From positions 1 to 9,455 of the forward strand of contig CALFIU010000132.1 of assembly GCA_937877455.1 (NCBI GenBank): a stretch of DNA of 9,455 nucleotides. Direction: 5' to 3'. This stretch comes from an uncultured Bacteroidales bacterium. Lineage in GTDB: Bacteria; Bacteroidota; Bacteroidia; Bacteroidales; UBA3824. The notes beneath the pieces are model-generated. The model searched no databases. It was not told where the DNA came from and saw only the letters and a program-made list of their open reading frames with translations. Below, in pieces: positions 1-3,929 of this stretch (positions are counted from its first letter, which is position 1; every line of letters starts with the position of its first letter). Position numbers and translations under genes: made by a program.

Positions 1-78
1 TACTTCAGCAGCAGCTACCTCTATCCGGACTACGGCAGCAACCGCTACTACGGCCGATCAGTCCGCCTTGCCACAGAA
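1..78 (+). repeat. DGR variable region (VR), 3' part
   Basis: Bases 1-78 align without gaps to 1492-1569. Twelve positions differ (1, 8, 14, 16, 22, 31, 34, 35, 38, 46, 49, 56), and the template has A at every one. The VR has T at six of them and G at the other six. Of 26 template adenines in the first 57 bases, 12 are changed; none of the 31 other bases is. Ten of eleven Asn codons (AAC/AAT) are altered, giving six Tyr, three Ser and one Gly, and one CAA has become CGA (Arg). The last 21 bases are identical. The VR 5' end lies outside the window. Confidence 0.96.
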
Positions 79-81
79 TAA
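1..81 (+). CDS. DGR target protein, C-terminal 26 codons only
   Basis: Frame 1 is open from the window edge to a TAA at 79-81. The visible peptide is rich in Tyr, Ser and Gly and ends in GRSVRLATE. That ending, together with the YWSSSYNSS-type sequence in the matching template, resembles the C-terminal domain of Bacteroidota/Fibrobacter proteins with an FGE/C-type-lectin-like fold, which is the usual DGR target fold. That fold is an inference from the family, since only the tail is present. The diversified residues would form a ligand-binding surface. Localisation cannot be judged because the N-terminus is missing. The gene lies directly upstream of the DGR accessory genes and is followed by two hairpins. 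Confidence 0.85.
   Translation, partial: YFSSSYLYPDYGSNRYYGRSVRLATE
58..78 (+). other. Invariant 3' end of VR, IMH-like (pairs with 1549-1569)
   Basis: These 21 bases are identical between VR and TR although they include five adenines (60, 73, 75, 77, 78). The unmutated block begins right after the last substitution at 56. VR/TR identity ends exactly where the VR gene has its stop codon (TAA against TTT in the template). In BPP-1 the initiation-of-mutagenic-homing (IMH) element sits at this place and fixes the 3' end of cDNA transfer. The role is inferred by position. The classic IMH differs slightly between TR and VR, and no such difference is seen here. Confidence 0.6.
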
Positions 82-142
82 AAAGCGTAGCGTATTCAAT
101 TAATTTAATTATTTAATTATTTTAAAAAAAAAAAAAAAAAAA

Positions 143-157
143 TCGCGCGAAGCGCGA
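143..157 (+). other. GC-rich hairpin/cruciform downstream of the VR
   Basis: TCGCGC and GCGCGA form a perfect 6-bp stem closing a GAA triloop, 65 bp after the VR and set in otherwise almost pure A/T (A-run 124-142, T-run 162-169). The core GCGAAGC is the heptamer known to form an unusually stable DNA mini-hairpin. DGR targets often carry a DNA hairpin shortly 3' of the VR that is needed for efficient homing (shown in Bordetella phage). Flanking A and T runs could lengthen the stem across an AAAA bulge. With the T-run after it, it could instead be a plain terminator for the target gene. Confidence 0.6.
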
Positions 158-177
158 AAAATTTTTTTTAATTTTGG

Positions 178-206
178 GGTCTCCCTCCTTGGGAGGGAGA
201 CCTTTT
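178..206 (+). terminator. Strong intrinsic terminator between target gene and accessory genes
   Basis: GGTCTCCCTCC (178-188) and GGAGGGAGACC (192-202) form a perfect 11-bp stem with a TTG loop, followed by TTTT. It sits 24 bases before the ATG of the MutS-like gene. It would separate the abundant target mRNA from the DGR machinery. A role in target recognition together with the hairpin at 143-157 is also possible. Confidence 0.75.
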
Positions 207-226
207 AGATAACAAAAAAAAACATC

Positions 227-736
227 ATGCCTACATTTGTTGATATGGTAAAATTTGAGAGCGAAGCACCCAAAAATGTGATACGTCTTGCCAAAATAGG
301 CGAGTTTTACCGCGCCTACAACCACAGTGCGTGGTTGTTTCAGACGTTTGTAACGGAGTACAAGGTCTGTAGAAAATTCATCAAGTCGCTCAAGGAGAAT
401 GTCTTCTACATTGGATTCCCCGAGAAAAACTTGATTGCCAACATCGACGGACGCAAGTACGATAAGACCGACTACGGCTTTGATATCACCCTGCGTGACG
501 ATGAGCAGCCTGACGAGGAAGCATTCCCACTGTGGAAGAATTCTGTGTCCGCCGAGCCAGAATCAAAGGCGGACATTCTCGCCTCGCCGCTTTGTGGCAT
601 GGAGTTGGAGCATGAGGTGTGCCGTCGTCTGAGGGACTTTCCCTTGGAGAGCAAGTCTATGGTTGACTGTACCGTGTTTGTGGCAGAGCTCAGAAAATTG
701 ATAGCGGAGGGTGCGCCGTATGGCAATATATTCTAA
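227..736 (+). CDS. MutS domain-I-like DGR accessory protein
   Basis: This is a 169-aa protein. Residues 17-77 follow the layout of the MutS mismatch-recognition domain: KIGEFYRAY (23-31) matches the MutS RMGDFYELF stretch, and YIGFP (61-65) followed by a Leu-containing helix matches its GIPYHAVENYL region. In MutS the Phe-x-Glu of this loop contacts the mismatch; here Phe27 is kept but the Glu position is Arg29. There are no MutS clamp, lever or ATPase domains. The rest is an acidic stretch (about 90-115) and a helical tail. MutS-like (MSL) proteins have, as I recall, been reported as DGR accessory proteins, and the position directly before avd supports that. A role in handling the mismatched cDNA/target duplex is an inference. 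The ATG at 227 is used; Met7 is an alternative. The gene overlaps avd by 17 bp. Confidence 0.72.
   Translation: MPTFVDMVKFESEAPKNVIRLAKIGEFYRAYNHSAWLFQTFVTEYKVCRKFIKSLKENVFYIGFPEKNLIANIDGRKYDKTDYGFDITLRDDEQPDEEAFPLWKNSVSAEPESKADILASPLCGMELEHEVCRRLRDFPLESKSMVDCTVFVAELRKLIAEGAPYGNIF
706..710 (+). promoter_or_regulatory. Shine-Dalgarno site of avd
   Basis: GGAGG lies 9 bases before the ATG at 720, inside the end of the upstream gene. It favours ATG720 over the in-frame GTG at 711, which is immediately adjacent to the GGAGG and so too close to use it. Such a site is notable because the other genes here lack one. Confidence 0.6.
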
Positions 737-1079
737 TTTGCCTGTCTATAAGGATGCATATTCGCTTCTATTGACGGTGTCCAGACAGTCTCCCAACATA
801 CCCAAGGATAGTCGCTACACTCTTGTTCAGGATCTCAAGCGTTGCCTTATGGACATTCTTGTGATGATATACGAGGCCAACTCTACCTTCGATAAAGAAG
901 TGGTGATATCGAAAATGCGCCGCAAGATAGTTGAGGCGCAGGTGTATCTACGGCTTTTGGTGGATATGCGGCAAGTGTCGGAAGGCTGGTATGCCACGGC
1001 GGCTGCGCAGTCGGCATCTGTTTCAAAGCAGTTGGCGGCATGGCAGAAGTCCTCTCACGACCGTCAGAGTCAACAATAA
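720..1079 (+). CDS. avd: Avd, accessory variability determinant of the DGR
   Basis: The protein has 119 aa from ATG720, the usual Avd size. It is almost wholly helical and basic, with the family pattern LPVYKDAY (7-14), IPKDSRYTLVQDLKR (about 27-41), IYEAN (50-54) and a C-terminal helix with LRLLVDMRQV. This belongs to the Avd/23S rRNA intervening-sequence four-helix-bundle family. In characterised DGRs Avd forms a positively charged pentamer that binds the RT and the template RNA and is required for cDNA synthesis. The start overlaps the end of the MutS-like gene by 17 bp, suggesting translational coupling. It lies 232 bp upstream of the RT ORF in the same orientation, so one transcript could cover accessory genes, TR and RT. 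Confidence 0.9.
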   Translation: MAIYSNLPVYKDAYSLLLTVSRQSPNIPKDSRYTLVQDLKRCLMDILVMIYEANSTFDKEVVISKMRRKIVEAQVYLRLLVDMRQVSEGWYATAAAQSASVSKQLAAWQKSSHDRQSQQ

Positions 1080-1311
1080 AATAAACATATCAACAAGACA
1101 ATCAGGTATGATTTTTTTTTTAAAACTACGCAAGTTACAAAAAATAAAGACACTTGTGGACTTTTTATTATTTACTAACAAAGATGCGACAGACTTTTTG
1201 GCGGGAGTGTCACTGGCTACGGCTCGTGGCAGAGTGCTGAGAAGTAAATTCAATGAACAAGCCGCCTGACCTGCGGTTAAAAAAAATATAAAAAAACGTG
1301 GGTAAAAAATT
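1080..1311 (+). other. Non-coding spacer between avd and the TR/RT ORF
   Basis: No convincing gene is seen. The only long frame through it is an out-of-frame continuation from avd with no recognisable domain. No TAnnTTTG promoter is evident, consistent with read-through from avd. A small hairpin (CCGC/GCGG near 1262-1277, loop about 7 nt) is followed by A-rich, not T-rich, sequence, so it is not a terminator. In other DGRs sequence just upstream of the TR is part of the functional template RNA, so this stretch may be its 5' part. Confidence 0.4.
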
Positions 1312-2775
1312 ATGAAACGCAAACAATCAAAATCCAATGACGATTATCCTTGTCTGCCTTTTTTTTCAGATGGCGGCATGGTTGAGGTTCCGGCCTCCGG
1401 CAACCGCAACGGTTCTACGGTCAACAACGTTGGCAACAACGGCAATTATTGGTCGTCGTCCTACAACAGCAGCAACAACGCCTACAACCTGAACTTCAAC
1501 AGCAACAACCTCAATCCGGACAACAACAACAACCGCAACAACGGCCAATCAGTCCGCCTTGCCACAGAATTTGCAGAAAACGGTCTGCCGCATTCTTTTT
1601 CAATAAGTGGGGAGCAACTCTACCTCGACCTTTACCGTGCATACAAGGACGCACGCCGTCATAAGCGCAAGAAAGACTACCAATTGAAATTTGAGCTTCA
1701 TCTTGAGGACAATCTCCTAAGGCTTCGTGATGAAATCTTGAACCGCACTTACCGTCCGGGACCATCTACGTGTTTCATTATTCACGACCCCAAGATGCGG
1801 GAGGTGTTTGCCGCAAGTTTCCGCGACCGTGTGGTTCATCACTTGCTCTACAACTACGTTCACCGTCTCTACGAGAGTACTTTCATCGCTGATAGTTATA
1901 GTTGTATTAGGGAACGTGGCTCTCACTATGGCATCCGTCGTCTTGAGCGACACATTCGTTCTGTGTCGCAAAACTACCAAAAGTCGGCGTACATCCTCAA
2001 ACTCGACATTTCGGGTTACTTTATGTCTATTCACCGCCATAGACTTCTTGAAATATGTTATAGCACTCTTCGCAAAATGTCTAATCATAGGAGTTTGCCT
2101 AACGGACTCACTTGGCGACAGACGATAGATTATGGGCTTGTGGAATGGTTATTGGAAGTGATTATAATGAAAGACCCATTGGAAAACTGCCGACGCATAG
2201 GCAGTCTTTCAGAGTGGGAACATTTGCCAAAAAACAAGAGTCTTTTTTTTTCTGCCCCCGACTGCGGATTGCCCATCGGCAATCTCACGAGCCAGCTTTT
2301 CAGCAACATTTACCTCAACGAGTTTGACCAGTACGTCAAGCGAGTTCTTTGCTGTCAGCATTATGGTCGCTACGTTGACGATGCCTACATTGTTTCTGCT
2401 GACATACAGTCTCTGAAATCCATGCTCCCATCCATTGAGAAGTACCTTGATATTGTGCTGGGGTTGACACTCAACAATGACAAAATTTTGATTCTGAACT
2501 CACGTTATGGGGTAGAGTTTCTCGGTGCATACCTAAAGCCCTACCGCATTTACTTGTCGAACCGCACGTTTGCGCGTATGCGGCGTAAGGTGGGGTGTTT
2601 GCGCTGTACTGAGCAGACTTCTCGTCAGATGCAGTCGTCGGTCAATTCGTTCCTTGGGCTGATGTCACATTTTAGAACCTATTGGCTTCGGCGTTTCCAT
2701 ATTGTTATGTGCAATCGTCTCGGCGAGTTCGGTAGGTTTGATGTAGGTTTCAGATGTATGGACATTGCCCTATAA
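1312..2775 (+). CDS. DGR reverse transcriptase with the template repeat encoded in its N-terminal region
   Basis: The ORF has 487 aa. Residues about 100-487 are a group-II-intron-like DGR RT: a basic N-terminal RT0 region (YKDARRHKRK, 111-120), FRDRVVHHLLYN (170-181), LKLDISGYF with catalytic Asp232, the DGR signature IGNLTSQ (322-328), YVDD with Asp356/Asp357, and LGAYLKPY (404-411). All three catalytic Asp are present, so it should be active on TR RNA with Avd. Residues 31-86 are the translated TR, with 22 Asn among residues 31-77. Only Met1 and Met23 are available before the RT domain; between the TR end and the RT domain there is no ATG, GTG or TTG in frame (only CTG 1585 and ATA 1603). 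So either the RT really carries an Asn-rich extension or a rare start is used. Downstream is a hairpin with a T-run. Confidence 0.95.
   Translation: MKRKQSKSNDDYPCLPFFSDGGMVEVPASGNRNGSTVNNVGNNGNYWSSSYNSSNNAYNLNFNSNNLNPDNNNNRNNGQSVRLATEFAENGLPHSFSISGEQLYLDLYRAYKDARRHKRKKDYQLKFELHLEDNLLRLRDEILNRTYRPGPSTCFIIHDPKMREVFAASFRDRVVHHLLYNYVHRLYESTFIADSYSCIRERGSHYGIRRLERHIRSVSQNYQKSAYILKLDISGYFMSIHRHRLLEICYSTLRKMSNHRSLPNGLTWRQTIDYGLVEWLLEVIIMKDPLENCRRIGSLSEWEHLPKNKSLFFSAPDCGLPIGNLTSQLFSNIYLNEFDQYVKRVLCCQHYGRYVDDAYIVSADIQSLKSMLPSIEKYLDIVLGLTLNNDKILILNSRYGVEFLGAYLKPYRIYLSNRTFARMRRKVGCLRCTEQTSRQMQSSVNSFLGLMSHFRTYWLRRFHIVMCNRLGEFGRFDVGFRCMDIAL
1402..1569 (+). repeat. DGR template repeat (TR)
   Basis: Bases 1492-1569 are the proven match to the VR. 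The 5' part (from about 1402 or somewhat earlier) is inferred from the continuing run of AAC codons, because the matching VR lies outside the window. The 22 Asn codons are 20 AAC and 2 AAT; there are no AAA or AAG codons. Mutating either adenine of AAY to any base never yields a stop codon, the typical DGR design for maximal safe diversity. Identity with the VR stops at 1569. The TR is in frame with the RT ORF that follows it. Confidence 0.93.
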
Positions 2776-2850
2776 GAAATTTTATTTTTTCTCCTCTCTT
2801 TGTTTGCTTGCGAAGCTTAGTTTAATTAAGTAATCAAAATTTTTACTTTT

Positions 2851-2894
2851 AGAACAAAATTTTGTAAAATTCTGTAATTTAAAAATTTTGTTCT
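2851..2894. repeat. 13-bp perfect inverted repeat downstream of the RT
   Basis: AGAACAAAATTTT (2851-2863) is the exact reverse complement of AAAATTTTGTTCT (2882-2894), with an 18-nt loop. The stem is AT-rich and not followed by a T-run, so it is a poor terminator. It could be a protein-binding site, an element end or an RNA structure; nothing in the sequence decides between them. Confidence 0.6.
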
Positions 2895-2913
2895 TTAATC
2901 TTGTGTTACAATT

Positions 2914-2946
2914 TTATAATACCCTTATAATACCCTTATAATACCT
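2914..2946. repeat. Three tandem 11-bp repeats
   Basis: TTATAATACCC occurs at 2914-2924 and 2925-2935, and once more at 2936-2946 with a final T. The 11-bp period is about one helical turn, placing each unit on the same DNA face. The last unit runs into the long hairpin that follows. No replication gene is near, so an iteron origin is unlikely. Confidence 0.7.
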
Positions 2947-3008
2947 TTAAAATGGTTTTAAATAGCGTTTAAATATTCTTTAAAACCATTTAAAGGTAGT
3001 TTTTTTTT
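2943..3008 (+). terminator. Probable terminator of the DGR transcript
   Basis: The arm at 2943-2962 pairs with 2979-2997 (19-20 bp, one single-base bulge), loop 16 nt, followed by nine T at 3000-3008. The stem is AT-rich except for the GG/CC positions but long. It ends transcription entering from the RT gene and separates it from the convergent higA. Confidence 0.6.
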
Positions 3009-3026
3009 AAGTAGTATGATTGAAAT

Positions 3027-3395
3027 TCACACACCCAACACCACTTCTGGCGCAATATTTAGTTTTTGACTGATTGTGCGGGCGAGTGAGAGCGACGGTT
3101 CTTGTTTGCCGCTGATAATATTCTCTACACTATTCTCCGTTGTCCCTAACAATGCAGCGAGCGACTTTCGATTGAGCCCCATTTCGTACATACGGAGTTT
3201 GATGATGTCGAGGAATGTTGGCGGGTCTATATGGACATATTTATCCTCATAGTCTGCCACAAGCCCAGACAATAATGCAAGTTCCACCTTTGCTGGTGAA
3301 TCTTCGGGAACATCATCGCCCCATGTTTGTGGTAAAAGTTCCTCAATACGGTCAACTGCGACTTTAAATTCTATTTCGTTTTTTATTTCGGTCAT
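3027..3395 (-). CDS. higA: HigA-type antitoxin, XRE-family DNA-binding protein
   Basis: The protein has 122 aa from the ATG at 3395; an in-frame start at 3431 would overlap higB by 32 bp and is less likely. Residues about 62-118 form an HTH_3/XRE domain: FLDIIKLRMYEMGLNRKSLA, then ALLGTTENSVENIISGKQEP as the turn and recognition helix, then SLSLARTISQKLNIAPEVV. The acidic N-terminal part (VPEDSPAK, ADYED) is typical of HigA partners of HigB. It should neutralise the toxin and repress its own operon. It starts 4 bp after the higB stop, and toxin-before-antitoxin order is characteristic of higBA. A second partial copy of its 3' end lies upstream of the operon at 3758-3830. Confidence 0.9.
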   Translation of the reverse strand: MTEIKNEIEFKVAVDRIEELLPQTWGDDVPEDSPAKVELALLSGLVADYEDKYVHIDPPTFLDIIKLRMYEMGLNRKSLAALLGTTENSVENIISGKQEPSLSLARTISQKLNIAPEVVLGV

Positions 3396-3399
3396 AATC

Positions 3400-3696
3400 T
3401 CAAATGTTTTTGATGTCCTTGATTCTGTCATATTCGGCGTGAGTGCCTATAAAACGTACAAATACGTATTGTGGAGAAAATTGTATGACAACCACCAAAC
3501 GGTAGTCATTGCCCTTGATGTTAAATACATAGTGCTGATTACCAACATAATCCACTGAATTGAAAGTTTGTTTTATATCTGCCAAACTATGCCATTCTGC
3601 CTCCTCCGTTTTCTCAATCCATTCTGAAAGTGCGCTTTTGGATTGTGGATTTCGCTCGATATATTGCTTGATTGTGGTTTTTGTGATTATCCTCAT
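3400..3696 (-). CDS. higB: HigB toxin, RelE-fold ribosome-dependent mRNA interferase
   Basis: The protein has 98 aa, the normal HigB length, starting MRIITKTTIKQYIERNP. The family hallmarks are present: a central Trp in the EEAEWHSLADIKQTF segment (about 32-46), YVFNIKGNDYRLVV (56-69), and the C-terminal VRFIGTHAEYDRI (80-92). HigB toxins cleave mRNA on the ribosome. The basic and His residues of the conserved C-terminal motif are intact, so the toxin is probably functional. It is the first gene of a two-gene operon with higA, behind a good Bacteroidota promoter. The pair lies between the DGR and cysS and may help keep this accessory block in the chromosome, which is an inference. Confidence 0.93.
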   Translation of the reverse strand: MRIITKTTIKQYIERNPQSKSALSEWIEKTEEAEWHSLADIKQTFNSVDYVGNQHYVFNIKGNDYRLVVVIQFSPQYVFVRFIGTHAEYDRIKDIKNI

Positions 3697-3713
3697 AACT
3701 CATTGTTTAAGTC

Positions 3714-3750
3714 CTTTGCAAAGATAAAATATGGTTTTGGATTGTGCAAA
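3714..3750 (-). promoter_or_regulatory. higBA promoter and possible HigA operator
   Basis: On the minus strand TTTG (3750-3747) and TATCTTTG (3726-3719) match the Bacteroidota -33 TTTG and -7 TAnnTTTG elements with a 20-nt spacer, giving a short leader to the ATG at 3696. The palindrome CTTTGCAAAG (3714-3723) overlaps the -7 element and is a candidate operator for autoregulation by HigA. The palindrome may be chance, since TTTGC is part of the promoter consensus. Confidence 0.7.
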
Positions 3751-3757
3751 TGTATTA

Positions 3758-3830
3758 TCACACACCCAGCACCACTTCTGGCGCAATATTTAGTTTTTGG
3801 CTGATTGTGCGAGCGAGGGAGAGCGACGGT
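3758..3830 (-). pseudogene. Remnant of a second higA: 3' end only
   Basis: These 73 bases repeat 3027-3099 with four mismatches (positions 3769, 3800, 3812, 3818). Read on the minus strand it encodes the same last 23 residues as the intact HigA (from PSLSLART to VVLGV) plus the TGA stop, and all four mismatches are synonymous. Upstream (above 3830) the similarity stops abruptly, with no HTH domain or toxin. It is a truncated paralogue or allele, not a functional gene. It lies 62 bp upstream of the higB start, so the intact higBA is flanked by direct repeats. Confidence 0.85.
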
Positions 3831-3871
3831 ATTAGACAATAGTCAAAAATTTCCTTATGAATTTTTTCAAT

Positions 3872-3909
3872 AAAAAAGGTCGTGTAAAAAATAACACGAC
3901 CATTTTTTT
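3872..3909 (-). terminator. Terminator of cysS, probably bidirectional
   Basis: GGTCGTGT (3878-3885) pairs with ACACGACC (3894-3901) around an 8-nt A-rich loop. It is flanked by AAAAAA on the left (a U-run for minus-strand transcripts) and TTTTTTT on the right. It starts 28 bp after the cysS stop codon. Confidence 0.85.
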
Positions 3910-3929
3910 GTTATTTGATAAATAAGGTA

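Larger units (their letters stand above)
1..2775 (+). other. Diversity-generating retroelement (DGR) cassette, left end cut by the window
   Basis: The parts occur in the order target 3' end with VR, hairpins, MutS-like accessory gene, avd, TR and reverse transcriptase, all on the plus strand. The identifying evidence is the adenine-specific difference pattern between VR and TR, the DGR-type RT signature IGNLTSQ with YVDD, and an Avd-like helical protein. In known DGRs (Bordetella phage BPP-1 type) an RT/Avd complex copies TR RNA into adenine-mutagenised cDNA that replaces the VR. The target gene begins outside the window, so neither the full target nor the left limit of the cassette is seen. 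No transposase, integrase or phage gene is visible in it. Sampled coding stretches are near 50-55% GC against roughly 35% in cysS, which suggests horizontal acquisition. Confidence 0.95.

Noticed and set aside
169..176. TAATTTTG, a TAnnTTTG match that could be a promoter for the MutS-like gene.
   Set aside because: Transcription from it would start inside the 178-202 terminator stem, and no -33 TTTG lies at the right distance.
931..1269. Open frame of 112 codons overlapping the end of avd and the spacer.
   Set aside because: It runs out of frame through avd, and its tail resembles nothing I know; it is best explained as a chance open frame.
1402..1569. The repetitive AAC-rich segment as a simple microsatellite or prion-like Asn tract.
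   Set aside because: It aligns to the VR with adenine-only differences, so it is a DGR template and not a slippage repeat.
1366..1765. Minus-strand open frames across the TR with Val/Ala-rich products.
   Set aside because: They are shadows of the AAC-rich TR read backwards (GTT/GTTG repeats).
2810..2816. A second GCGAAGC heptamer just after the RT, within a small GCTT/AAGC hairpin.
   Set aside because: The heptamer also occurs inside the MutS-like gene at 261-267, so sharing it with the VR hairpin is probably chance; the stem is only 4 bp.
2914..2946. Tandem repeats as a CRISPR array or plasmid iterons.
   Set aside because: The repeats are only 11 bp with no spacers, and no cas or replication gene is present.
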